From NCBI RefSeq assembly GCF_007625115.1, contig NZ_VMNH01000027.1:1-64000 (forward strand): a stretch of DNA of 64,000 bases, given 5' to 3'. The notes under the pieces are model-generated. The model worked only from the letters and a program-made list of their open reading frames with translations. It was not told the DNA's origin and searched no databases. Below are positions 51,822-60,267 of the stretch, piece after piece. A program made the position numbers and the translations under genes. Within the stretch, counting starts at the first letter, position 1, and every line of letters begins with the position of its first letter. The stretch comes from Sedimenticola selenatireducens. GTDB lineage: Bacteria > Pseudomonadota > Gammaproteobacteria > Chromatiales > Chromatiaceae.

Positions 51822-53672
51822 ATGGGCTGGCAGAAGAAAATACTGCGTGTGAATTTGACCAATGGCACCTGCACCGCTGAGCCACTGAATATGGAGTGGG
51901 CGGCTGATTATCTCGGGCAACGTGGTTTGGGTTCCAAGTATCTGGTGGAGGAGGTCGATCCTAAAGTGGATCCCTTATCGCCGGATAATAAACTGATCTT
52001 TGCAACCGGGCCTTTGACCGGCACACCGGCCTCGACCGGGGCGCGCTATTCAGTGATTACCAAAGGTGCATTAACCGGTGCGATTGCCTGTTCCAATTCA
52101 GGTGGCTATTTTGGCGCTGAGTTGAAGTTCGCTGGATGGGACATGATCATTTTTGAGGGAAAAGCACCGAAACCGGTCTACCTCTATATACAAGATGACA
52201 AAGCGGAATTGATCTCGGCAGATGAAATCTGGGGCAAGAGCGTTTGGGATGCGGATAAATACCTGCATGCCAAGCATCAGGACCCGCAATTGAAGATCTC
52301 TGCCATTGGGCGATCTGGAGAAGAGGGCGTGATGTACGCCTGTATTGTGAATGATCTGCATCGGGCTGCGGGGCGTTCCGGTGTCGGAACGGTTATGGGT
52401 TCAAAGAATCTCAAGGCCGTAGCCGTGCGCGGTACTAAGGGTGTCTCGGTAAAAGACCCTGTGCGTTTTATGCAAACGGTCGGTGAGAAGAAGCAGATCT
52501 TGGCTGAAAACCCCGTTACAGGACAGGGTCTGCCAACCTATGGCACCCAGGTGTTAATGAATGTGGTGAATGAGGTTGGCGCGCTGCCTACCCACAATGC
52601 GAAATCCGTGCAGTTTGATGGGGCCTCAGACATCTCCGGCGAAGCGATGCACGAGCCTCGTGGCAGCGAAGGGAAGGCAAACCTGGTGACCAACCAGGCC
52701 TGTTTTGGTTGCACGATCGCCTGTGGCCGAGTTGCCCGGGTGGATAAAGATCACTACACCGTCAAGAATCGTCCAGAATACTGGGGTGCATCGGGTGGAC
52801 TGGAGTATGAGAATGCTTGGTCACTGGGTGCAGATTGTGGTGTGAATGACCTGGATGCACTCACTTTCGCCAACTTTATCTGTAATGAACAGGGTTTTGA
52901 TCCGATCACCTTTGGTGCCACCATGGCGGCAGCCATGGAGCTCTATGAGATGGGGGTTATTACGGATGAAGATACCGGTGGCGTGAAACTCAACTTCGGT
53001 TCTGCTGAGGCGTTGACCAGCATGGCAGAGTTGGTCGGTAAAGGTGAAGGTTTTGGCAAGATTCTTGGTCTCGGTTCAAAACGACTCTGCGAGAAGTATG
53101 GGCATCCCGATCTCTCTATGAGTGTGAAGGGGCAAGAGTTTCCGGCCTATGACCCGCGCGGTATTCAGGGGATGGGTCTAACTTACGCCACCAGTAACCG
53201 CGGTGCCTGCCATCTTCGCAGCTATACTGTGGCCTCGGAAATTCTCGGTATTCCTGAGAAGACTGATCCCTTGGTTACAGAAGGTAAAGCTGGACTGGTC
53301 AAGGCGTTCCAGGATGCCACGGCGGCGGTTGATTCCAGTGGGCTTTGTGTATTCACCACCTTTGCCTGGACGTTAGAGGATTTCTATCCTCAGATCGATG
53401 CGGCCTGTGATGGCGAGTGGACCCTCGAACGTCTGGCCCATATGGGTGAGCGTATCTGGAACATGGAGCGTCAATTCAATCTGGCGGCTGGTTTCACCGC
53501 GAAAGATGACACGCTGCCGAAGCGTCTGCTGACGGAGGCTGCAGCCACAGGACCTGCCAAAGGTAAGGTCAGTGGGCTGGATAAGATGTTGCCCGAGTAT
53601 TATGAGTTACGTGGTTGGAGTGTTGATGGTGTACCCACACCTGACACGCTACAGAACCTCGGCCTCTCATAA
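51822..53672 (+). CDS. aorB: Tungsten-dependent aldehyde:ferredoxin oxidoreductase, large subunit
   Basis: 616 residues, the normal AOR length. It oxidises aldehydes to acids at a tungsten bis-pterin site. The N-terminus MGWQKKILRVNLT, GPLTGTPASTGARYS, SNSGGYFGAELKFAG and RSGVGTVMGSKNLKA are hallmark pterin-binding segments. The [4Fe-4S] cysteines are C293, C296 and C300 (CFGCTIAC) and C509 (DSSGLC). All are intact. The full gene set for uptake (tupABC) and MoaD/MoeA functions is nearby, as in other NAD-type AORs. Confidence 0.95.
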   Translation: MGWQKKILRVNLTNGTCTAEPLNMEWAADYLGQRGLGSKYLVEEVDPKVDPLSPDNKLIFATGPLTGTPASTGARYSVITKGALTGAIACSNSGGYFGAELKFAGWDMIIFEGKAPKPVYLYIQDDKAELISADEIWGKSVWDADKYLHAKHQDPQLKISAIGRSGEEGVMYACIVNDLHRAAGRSGVGTVMGSKNLKAVAVRGTKGVSVKDPVRFMQTVGEKKQILAENPVTGQGLPTYGTQVLMNVVNEVGALPTHNAKSVQFDGASDISGEAMHEPRGSEGKANLVTNQACFGCTIACGRVARVDKDHYTVKNRPEYWGASGGLEYENAWSLGADCGVNDLDALTFANFICNEQGFDPITFGATMAAAMELYEMGVITDEDTGGVKLNFGSAEALTSMAELVGKGEGFGKILGLGSKRLCEKYGHPDLSMSVKGQEFPAYDPRGIQGMGLTYATSNRGACHLRSYTVASEILGIPEKTDPLVTEGKAGLVKAFQDATAAVDSSGLCVFTTFAWTLEDFYPQIDAACDGEWTLERLAHMGERIWNMERQFNLAAGFTAKDDTLPKRLLTEAAATGPAKGKVSGLDKMLPEYYELRGWSVDGVPTPDTLQNLGLS

Positions 53673-53693
53673 AATGGCCCTGGGCTGAAAACG

Positions 53694-53719
53694 AGGAGAG
53701 CAGTTGCCGCTGCTCTCCT
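53694..53719 (+). other. Hairpin between aorB and aorC
   Basis: AGGAGAGCAG (53694-53703) and CTGCTCTCCT (53710-53719) form a 10-bp stem with a 6-base loop, followed by a short TTAT. It may slow transcription or protect the upstream mRNA; it is not a strong terminator, as aorC lacks its own obvious promoter. Confidence 0.55.
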
Positions 53720-53749
53720 TTATCATTTCAAGGCAAGGAGTTTCATCAA

Positions 53750-55003
53750 ATGCGATATGTCGTCATTGGTGCAGGACCAGCAGGTGTGACCGCTGTTGAG
53801 ACGCTGCGCGTAGAGGATCCACAGGGAGAAGTGATTCTAATTGGCGGTGAACCCGAACCCGCCTATTCCAGAATGGCCATACCCTACCTGCTATCAAACA
53901 AAATTGAGGAGCAGGGTACCTACCTGCGGCATGATGCAGCGCATCTGGAAAAACTGGGTGTTCAGCAAATTCAGAATCGAGTGACAGGCTTGGATGCTAT
54001 GGCAAAACAGCTCTCTCTTGAAGGCGCTGATTCCATCAGTTTCGATCGCCTTCTCGTGGCCACCGGATCCAATCCAGTAAAACCGCCTATTTCAGGGCTG
54101 GATCAGCCTGGCGTACACCACTGCTGGACCTTGGAAGATGCCAGGAACATCATCAAGTACGCCGAGCCAAGATCGAGCGTAGTCCTTATGGGGGCTGGTT
54201 TTATTGGCTGTATCATTATGGAGGCGCTCGTTGCACGTGGTGTGAAGCTGACTGTCGTAGAGATGGGTGATCGCATGGTTCCCCGTATGATGGATCAGGT
54301 GTCAGGTAATCTGATCAAGCAGTGGTGTATCGATAAGGGTGTGACGGTGCATACATCAACCCGTGTGCTGGGTGTTGAGGCTAATAGCAGTGGGACAACC
54401 CGTTTCCTGCTGAACTGTGACCCCGTTGATCCCATAGAGGCGGATTTGGTTGTGGTTGCTGCAGGTGTGAAACCGGCGACCGGTTTTCTGCAACAGAGTG
54501 GTCTCAATTTAGCGCAAGGTGTGGTGGTTAATGAGTTCCTTGAGTCATCCGTGCCGGGTATCTATGCGGCGGGTGATGTCTGTGAAGGAGTTGACTGGGG
54601 TACCGGTGAACAGGCTGTGCATGCCATTCAGCCAGTTGCGGCTGAAACAGGACGTATCGCCGCACTCAACATGGTCGGCAAGGTTACGGCCTATCCCGGT
54701 AGTATGGCGATGAATGTTCTGGATACCCTCGGACTGATCTCTGTCTCCTATGGCCAGTGGATGGGCGTGGGCGGGGGTGATGAGACCCATCTGTTAGACG
54801 AATCTGCCTATCGGTATATCAAATTGCAGTTTGAAGCGGATCGTCTGGTAGGGGCTATCACACTGGGGATGACGGAACATGTAGGGGTACTGCGCGGTCT
54901 TATTCAGAGCCGGGTATCGCTGGGTAAGTGGAAGTCGATCTTGATGCAAGACCCGACTCGGGTTATGGAGGCTTACCTCGGTGCGACTCATCTTAATAGC
55001 TAA
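53750..55003 (+). CDS. aorC: FAD/NAD-dependent subunit of the tungsten aldehyde oxidoreductase
   Basis: 417 residues. The N-terminal Rossmann motif VIGAGPAGVTAVE, the second dinucleotide motif LMGAGFIGCIIMEAL, and the ATG/GD motifs GIYAAGDVCE fit pyridine-nucleotide-disulfide oxidoreductases (CoA-disulfide reductase/nitrite reductase NAD subunit type). It reduces NAD+ with electrons from AorA. 76 bases after aorB with an intervening hairpin. Confidence 0.9.
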   Translation: MRYVVIGAGPAGVTAVETLRVEDPQGEVILIGGEPEPAYSRMAIPYLLSNKIEEQGTYLRHDAAHLEKLGVQQIQNRVTGLDAMAKQLSLEGADSISFDRLLVATGSNPVKPPISGLDQPGVHHCWTLEDARNIIKYAEPRSSVVLMGAGFIGCIIMEALVARGVKLTVVEMGDRMVPRMMDQVSGNLIKQWCIDKGVTVHTSTRVLGVEANSSGTTRFLLNCDPVDPIEADLVVVAAGVKPATGFLQQSGLNLAQGVVVNEFLESSVPGIYAAGDVCEGVDWGTGEQAVHAIQPVAAETGRIAALNMVGKVTAYPGSMAMNVLDTLGLISVSYGQWMGVGGGDETHLLDESAYRYIKLQFEADRLVGAITLGMTEHVGVLRGLIQSRVSLGKWKSILMQDPTRVMEAYLGATHLNS

Positions 55004-55042
55004 GATTGATTACCATCTTGTGTGCGGTCATAGCAGGATACT

Positions 55043-55291
55043 ATGAAAATAAACTTCAAACTTTACGCCTCCTTGGGGCAGTATCTGCCAGCAAATGCTG
55101 AGAATCACCAGATCAAACTGGACGTGGTGGAGGGCGTGACACCGGCCCAGTTACTGCAACAGCAGGGTGTACCGGAGGCAGAGGTCCATCTGGTGCTGAT
55201 CAATGGTGTGTTTATTCCACCGAGTGAACGGGATACTCCGCTCCTCGAAGGCGATGAATTGGCCGTCTGGCCCGCAGTGGCGGGTGGCTGA
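55043..55291 (+). CDS. aorD: MoaD/ThiS-like sulfur carrier for the W/Mo cofactor
   Basis: 82 residues, ubiquitin-like beta-grasp with the C-terminal Gly-Gly needed for thiocarboxylation (VAGG). AOR clusters often carry such a MoaD-like protein (AorD). It follows aorC by 39 bases. Confidence 0.88.
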   Translation: MKINFKLYASLGQYLPANAENHQIKLDVVEGVTPAQLLQQQGVPEAEVHLVLINGVFIPPSERDTPLLEGDELAVWPAVAGG

Positions 55292-55321
55292 TATTAGCGA
55301 GTATCTGTGGGGTAGTACGGA

Positions 55322-55621
55322 TTGAATCAGCCCATTCCGCCCAGGATGAGTCGTGATATGGGGCTAACCCTGGACGATTTTGTTCGTTCGCTCCCTTCGG
55401 CCGTTGAACCGCTGGTTTATCAGGTCGAGGGACGGGTGTTTACGATTACTCATCCGCAGGGATCGGTGGTCATTGAACTGGGTGAGACAGGGGAGCGGCG
55501 CATCGCCTCATTGAGTCTGCCGGTTACATCCGTGGATTTTCAGTTCAATGGACTTGATGAAGCGGCTCGGAGACTGTTTATGCAGCGGTTCGATCGCTAT
55601 TTTCAGCGGGGCGGCGGTTAA
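55322..55621 (+). CDS. Small conserved protein ending in FQRGGG
   Basis: 99 residues if it starts at TTG 55322 (GGGG about 10 bases upstream), 91 or 87 if at the ATG codons 55346 or 55358. Short soluble protein with DFQFNGLDEAARRLFMQRFDRYFQRGGG at the C-terminus, a pattern I have seen in many proteobacteria, function unknown. It is 30 bases after aorD and overlaps the zinc-ribbon gene on the opposite strand by 4 bases. Confidence 0.7.
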   Translation: MNQPIPPRMSRDMGLTLDDFVRSLPSAVEPLVYQVEGRVFTITHPQGSVVIELGETGERRIASLSLPVTSVDFQFNGLDEAARRLFMQRFDRYFQRGGG

Positions 55622-55839
55622 CTGCCGCAGCAGTCGGACCCTGCCTGTTTAGGTGGGCAGACGACCGATCCGTAGGAGCAGAAGACGCAGCAGTCTCCAG
55701 GCAGTGGTCGCAGCAGTTGATGACACCCTTCACATTCGTAATACCACTGACAGGCATCGGTAGGCATCAACTCGGTTTTCTGATGGCCGCATGTCGGACA
55801 GGTGAGTCGTGATTCAAGCTGGATAGTGTTTTTTGCCAT
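55618..55839 (-). CDS. GDCCVFCSYG-motif zinc-ribbon protein
   Basis: 73 residues with three Cys groups: CPTCG, CEGC, and GDCCVFCSYGSVVCPP, the hallmark of a widespread short protein family of unknown function. The first CxxC pair and ECEGC probably bind zinc as a ribbon. It faces the aor operon end. Confidence 0.85.
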   Translation of the reverse strand: MAKNTIQLESRLTCPTCGHQKTELMPTDACQWYYECEGCHQLLRPLPGDCCVFCSYGSVVCPPKQAGSDCCGS

Positions 55840-55891
55840 AACCTCATCTTGCGCCAGAAATCGGCCGATTCAAAGAAATATAACGACAAGG

Positions 55892-55920
55892 TTGACCCCT
55901 GTTCGGCAGACCCGGATAAT
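55892..55920 (+). promoter_or_regulatory. Sigma-70 promoter of the 4.5S RNA
   Basis: TTGACC (55892-55897), 17 bases, GATAAT (55915-55920) is near-consensus. A start at about 55927 would leave a ~36-base leader to be trimmed by RNase P from the 4.5S RNA, as in E. coli. Confidence 0.75.
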
Positions 55921-55962
55921 CCACCCTCGATTCGACACCCGTGGGCGTTGAGTCAAACAGTT

Positions 55963-56078
55963 ATGGTGGCTCGTATCGGTCCCCTCGCAACGAAAAACTG
56001 TTAACCCGGTCAGGCCTGGAAGGGAGCAGCCGCAGCAGTGGACTCGTGTGCCGGGGTGTGGCTGGTGCGGGCCGCCTC
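55963..56078 (+). ncRNA. ffs: Signal recognition particle 4.5S RNA
   Basis: The conserved Ffh-binding loop is present: GTCAGG, GGAAGGGAGCAGC, then GTGTGCCGGGG. Ends pair as GGTGGC (55965-55970) with GCCGCC (56071-56076), followed by TTTT. It lies directly before dnaX, as in many gammaproteobacteria. Ends are approximate by a few bases. Confidence 0.95.
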
Positions 56079-56218
56079 CATTTTGGGATCACTGTCGGTT
56101 TTCAGTGGGTCTCTGATCTATTGTCGCAGAATCGTTTTTCCAGGTGTGAATACCGCCTGCCATTGAGGTACACTTCCTGCTCAGATTAATTCAATCGAGC
56201 AGAGATCTTAAGGAATCC

Positions 56219-57895
56219 ATGTCATATCAGGTCTTAGCCCGGAAGTGGCGTCCGCGGATATTCAGTGAACTGGTAGGTCAGGCCCATGTGGTCCGTGCCT
56301 TGAGCAATGCCCTGGATAATGACAGGTTGCATCATGCCTATCTGTTTACCGGAACACGGGGTGTAGGCAAGACTACGCTGGCCCGTATCTTTGCGAAATC
56401 CCTCAACTGTGAACATGGCGTGGGATCAACACCTTGCGGTCAGTGCAGTATCTGTCGTGAGATCGACGAGGGACGCTTTGTCGATCTGTTGGAAGTTGAT
56501 GCCGCCTCACGTACCAAGGTTGATCAGACCCGGGAACTGCTTGAAAACGTACCCTATGCACCCGTCAGAGGCCGTTACAAGGTCTATCTGATTGACGAGG
56601 TCCACATGTTCTCCGACAGTAGCTTCAATGCCCTGTTGAAGACCCTGGAGGAACCGCCCCCCCATGTAAAATTCCTCCTCGCCACAACCGATCCACAGAA
56701 AGTGCCTGTGACTGTGTTATCGCGCTGTCTTCAATTCAATTTGAAACGACTGCCGCTGGATCAGATACAGGATTACCTGCAGGAGTTGCTGAATCGGGAA
56801 GGCATTCAGCATGAAGTCCGCGCCCTGACATTGTTAGCCAAGGGGGCTGATGGCAGTATGCGCGATGCCCTGAGTCTGATGGATCAGGCTATTGCCTTTG
56901 GTGCTGGCAAGGTGATCGAGAGCGATGTTCAGGCGATGCTGGGTACGCTTGCCCATGATCGCGTCCATGAGCTGCTGGATGCCCTGGCCGAGATGGATGC
57001 CCAGCGTGTCGTTACTCTAGTCAGTGACCTCGCAGAAATGGCGCCCGATTTTGCCGGTGTGCTGCAGGATCTGCTCTCCTTGCTCCACCGGATTGCACTG
57101 GTGCAGGCCGTACCCGATGCGGTGGATAATAGCCTCGGAGATCAGGAGCAAGTGATAGCACTGGCCGGGAAGTTGTTACCAGAGGATGTGCAGCTCTTTT
57201 ATCAGATCGGCTTGATTGGCCAGCGGGATCTCTCCCTAGCACCTGACCCTCGGGCGGGTTTTGAAATGGTATTGCTACGGATGTTGGCGTTCAGACCACA
57301 GAGTGTGGATGAGGCAAGTGGCGCTTCACATCAGGCCGCGCCTTCAACGCCGGTTAAAAAAAAACAGTCTGAATCAGTTGCGGTAGCACCTGTAAAGCCA
57401 GAGACTCGTCCTGTGGCTACAACGACAGCCCACCCGACAACGGTAGCTGATCAACCGAAACCCGCATTAAAACGCCCCATTGATGCCCCGGCAAGTCCGG
57501 GTGAACCCGTAGAATTCCGGCATTGGCATCAGGTCGTGGATGCCCTGACGTTGGGGGGTATTGCCAAACAGCTGGCCAATAACTGCGTCTATGATTACTG
57601 GGATGGGGTAACACTTAGCCTGAAATTGGATCAGGCGCATCAGCACATGCATGTGGGTAGCACGGAACAACGCCTGCTACAGGCGCTCGAAACGTATATA
57701 GGCCGAGAATTGAAGTTGAAGATCGTGCCAGACAGCGTGCAGGTTGCAACCCCTGCCAAGCTGCAAGCACAGGCCACCGCTGACCGACAAAAAGCGGCGG
57801 AAGATGCGATACAGGAAGATCCCATGGTATTGGCGCTCAAGGCTCAACTGGGGGCGAGCATAATACCGGGTTCAGTTCGTCCGATTGATGAATAG
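56219..57895 (+). CDS. dnaX: DNA polymerase III subunits tau/gamma
   Basis: 558 residues, loader ATPase of the replisome. Walker A GTRGVGKT (K51), zinc cysteines C64, C73, C76 and C79, and the Walker [10 protein letters not shown] are identical in place to E. coli DnaX. Domains I-III (about 1-365) are followed by a Pro/Lys-rich linker (domain IV) and a tau-specific C-terminus. The linker contains nine A in a row (57356-57364), which could allow a short gamma form. Directly after ffs. Confidence 0.96.
   Translation: MSYQVLARKWRPRIFSELVGQAHVVRALSNALDNDRLHHAYLFTGTRGVGKTTLARIFAKSLNCEHGVGSTPCGQCSICREIDEGRFVDLLEVDAASRTKVDQTRELLENVPYAPVRGRYKVYLIDEVHMFSDSSFNALLKTLEEPPPHVKFLLATTDPQKVPVTVLSRCLQFNLKRLPLDQIQDYLQELLNREGIQHEVRALTLLAKGADGSMRDALSLMDQAIAFGAGKVIESDVQAMLGTLAHDRVHELLDALAEMDAQRVVTLVSDLAEMAPDFAGVLQDLLSLLHRIALVQAVPDAVDNSLGDQEQVIALAGKLLPEDVQLFYQIGLIGQRDLSLAPDPRAGFEMVLLRMLAFRPQSVDEASGASHQAAPSTPVKKKQSESVAVAPVKPETRPVATTTAHPTTVADQPKPALKRPIDAPASPGEPVEFRHWHQVVDALTLGGIAKQLANNCVYDYWDGVTLSLKLDQAHQHMHVGSTEQRLLQALETYIGRELKLKIVPDSVQVATPAKLQAQATADRQKAAEDAIQEDPMVLALKAQLGASIIPGSVRPIDE
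57356..57364 (+). other. A9 slippery run in dnaX
   Basis: Codons GTT AAA AAA AAA CAG form a run of nine A at residue ~380, just past domain III. A -1 slip gives stop TGA after two more codons; a +1 slip gives stop after six. Either would yield a gamma-length (~384-residue) product, as in the nine-A transcriptional slippage of Thermus dnaX. Confidence 0.55.
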
Positions 57896-57930
57896 ATAAC
57901 AATACCCTTTTAAGCAAGAGGAATACCCAA

Positions 57931-58254
57931 ATGAAAGGCGGTTTAGGCAACATCATGAAACAGGCCCAGAAGATGCAGGCTGATCTTCAGAAGGCTCAAG
58001 AGCAACTGGCCAAAGAGGAAGTGACAGGCGAGTCGGGTGGTGGACTGGTTAAAGTGACCCTCAATGGTAAGCACGAAGTGCGCCGGGTACAGATTGATGA
58101 TTCACTCATCGGTGATGACAAAGATATGCTGGAAGATCTTGTCGCTGCCGCCATGAATGATGCGGTTCATAAAGTGGCCGAAAAGACTCAGAATAGTATG
58201 AGTGATGTCACCTCCGGAATGGGTCTTCCCCCCGGTTTCAAGCTGCCGTTTTAA
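57931..58254 (+). CDS. ybaB: YbaB/EbfC nucleoid-associated protein
   Basis: 107 residues, typical length; the N-terminal helix [21 protein letters not shown] and [11 protein letters not shown] at the end are the family's ends. Binds DNA as a dimer. 36 bases after dnaX. Confidence 0.95.
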   Translation: MKGGLGNIMKQAQKMQADLQKAQEQLAKEEVTGESGGGLVKVTLNGKHEVRRVQIDDSLIGDDKDMLEDLVAAAMNDAVHKVAEKTQNSMSDVTSGMGLPPGFKLPF

Positions 58255-58257
58255 TTC

Positions 58258-58854
58258 ATGTCAGATCGCCCACTGCTCGAACAATTGATGGATGCCCTGC
58301 GCTGTCTGCCCGGAGTAGGTGCCAAGTCGGCACAACGCATGGCGTTTTATCTGCTTGAGCGTGACAGAGAAGGGGGGCGGGTGCTCTCACATGTTCTGGA
58401 TGAAGCGATGGAGCGCATTGGTCATTGCAGTCGTTGCCGCACACTCAGTGAGGCCGATATCTGTAACTATTGTGCCAGCTCAAAGCGTGATGATAGCCAA
58501 CTCTGTGTAGTGGAGACACCGGCCGAAGTCGTGGCCATTGAACAGGCAACCGACTATCGCGGGCGCTACTTTGTGTTGGGGGGGCATCTCTCTCCCTTGG
58601 ATGGTATTGGCCCCCGCGAAATTGGACTGGACTTGTTTGATCAACGCCTCAGGGAAGGCAATATCAGTGAACTGATCCTGGCGACAAATCCCACTGTAGA
58701 AGGTGAAGCCACGGCGCATTACATCGGCGAGATGGCGCGAGCCAGGGCTATCCGGGTTACTCGCATTGCACATGGTGTCCCGCTCGGTGGTGAGCTGGAG
58801 TATGTCGATGGCGGCACGCTGTCACACGCGTTCACCGGTCGTCGGGATTTTTGA
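58258..58854 (+). CDS. recR: Recombination mediator protein RecR
   Basis: 198 residues. The helix-hairpin-helix [11 protein letters not shown], the four-Cys zinc finger [13 protein letters not shown]-x2-C and the Toprim segment ([27 protein letters not shown]) are all present. It loads RecA with RecFO. The ATG is 4 bases after ybaB. Confidence 0.96.
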   Translation: MSDRPLLEQLMDALRCLPGVGAKSAQRMAFYLLERDREGGRVLSHVLDEAMERIGHCSRCRTLSEADICNYCASSKRDDSQLCVVETPAEVVAIEQATDYRGRYFVLGGHLSPLDGIGPREIGLDLFDQRLREGNISELILATNPTVEGEATAHYIGEMARARAIRVTRIAHGVPLGGELEYVDGGTLSHAFTGRRDF

Positions 58855-58893
58855 GCTATTATTAATAATTCAGTAAGAATTCAGGTGAATTGA

Positions 58894-59238
58894 ATGGATG
58901 AGTGTCTGTTTTGCAAGATGGTAGCCGGTGACATCCCTGCCGATGTGGTCTACCAAGATGATGATGTACTGGCTTTTCGAGACATTAATCCGCAAGCCCC
59001 GGTGCATGTGCTGATCATCCCCAAACGTCATATCAGTACATTGAATGACCTGACGCCGGATGATGCCGGACTGATCGGCAAGTTGTCATTGGCCGCTGCT
59101 AAGATTGCTCAACAGGAAGGCATTGCCGATGCGGGTTATCGCACGTTGATTAATACCAATCGTGAAGGAGGGCAGGTGGTATTCCATATTCATATGCATC
59201 TGATGGGCGGCCGCAGGATGGGTTGGCCACCTGGCTGA
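58894..59238 (+). CDS. hinT: HIT-family hydrolase (HinT-type)
   Basis: 114 residues. Motif HVLIIPKRHI and the histidine triad HIHMHLMGG (H-x-H-x-H), length and start MDECLFCKMVAGDIPADVVY match HinT purine nucleoside phosphoramidases. 40 bases after recR. Confidence 0.95.
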   Translation: MDECLFCKMVAGDIPADVVYQDDDVLAFRDINPQAPVHVLIIPKRHISTLNDLTPDDAGLIGKLSLAAAKIAQQEGIADAGYRTLINTNREGGQVVFHIHMHLMGGRRMGWPPG

Positions 59239-59267
59239 CCGCGTGACCCTGACTCATCATGGGTAGC

Positions 59268-59576
59268 ATGAACGCTATCAGCAGTGTCTTTTATGATCCG
59301 TCGATCTCCCGATCGTTGGTGCCCGTTCAGCCAGCGACACAGAGCGATGACCCTGCTCGTCGTGCCATACCTCCACAGCCACCCCAGGTTGTCATTCCAA
59401 TCGGTGAACTCCGTAGTACGCTCGAGTCTCGTGCGGGACTCTACGCACAGCAAACCATTGCAGATGAGGGCGTCAGTAGTCGAAACAGGCAGGCTATACG
59501 TGCCTACCGCACGCTCGATGAAGCTGAAGAGCGTGAACAAGTGAGTCGTTTGCTTGGCGTTGATGAGTACGCCTGA
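59268..59576 (+). CDS. Hypothetical protein
   Basis: 102 residues from the ATG at 59268 (an ATG three codons earlier is also possible). Pro-rich N-terminus, helical C-terminus with LDEAEEREQVSRLLGVDEYA. Not recognised; ends at the convergent DUF3592 gene without a gap. Confidence 0.55.
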   Translation: MNAISSVFYDPSISRSLVPVQPATQSDDPARRAIPPQPPQVVIPIGELRSTLESRAGLYAQQTIADEGVSSRNRQAIRAYRTLDEAEEREQVSRLLGVDEYA

Positions 59577-60047
59577 TCAGTCTTTATTTCGCCCGTTCGT
59601 TTTTTTCTCTGTTCTGACTCGGCGTCTTTTTTTCGGCGTTTTTTCACGCCATAGACCAAATGCCAGCAGGTAACCTACCGCTAGGACAATCAAGTGCCCA
59701 AGGTTGGGATAGGCTTGGTATTCCAGTGTATTAACCTGTGGGAACACGGGTAGGTAGCGCACCTTTACTAGGCCAGGCGCGTGGGGTGTCGTTATGGAAA
59801 ACGAAGTTCCCAGTACATAGGAAAATCCTTCGACTGGCTCTTTGTCAGGTAAAGTGAATCGATAACTTATGACATGGGTATAACGATCAGGGATGGTTTC
59901 ATTTCTTTCGCCCAATTGTCTGCGCACATGGGTAACCAATGCATCCGTTGTCTCCCCAAATAATCCCACCATGGGCGTCACAATACCCCAGGCCATTAAG
60001 ACCAGTCCGAGCAGTGTGAGGAAAATTCTGGGTAAATGTTGTTTCAT
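59577..60047 (-). CDS. DUF3592-like membrane protein
   Basis: 156 residues: a hydrophobic helix at 8-28, an extracytoplasmic beta-rich middle (SYRFTLPDKEPVEGFSYVLG, LVKVRYLPVFPQVN), a second helix near 115-135 and a basic tail (KKRRRVRTEKK). This is the DUF3592 plan. Function unknown. The stops of this and the 59268 gene are adjacent. Confidence 0.75.
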   Translation of the reverse strand: MKQHLPRIFLTLLGLVLMAWGIVTPMVGLFGETTDALVTHVRRQLGERNETIPDRYTHVISYRFTLPDKEPVEGFSYVLGTSFSITTPHAPGLVKVRYLPVFPQVNTLEYQAYPNLGHLIVLAVGYLLAFGLWREKTPKKRRRVRTEKKTNGRNKD

Positions 60048-60267
60048 CTAAAACGCGCTATTTACACAATAATTGGCAGCTTAATTTATAGGTTTATCAG
60101 TTAATAACGCGATCAAAAAAAAGCGTTTTGAATTGATGCTTGTCATCCCTTTAGTAATACCTTAATACTAGCATTGAAATTGATGATTGATGTATTCCAT
60201 TGATCCCATTCAAATCACATGCTTGGCTTAGGAAAACTCGCATTAACCTGTGTACCGGGAGTCTCAG

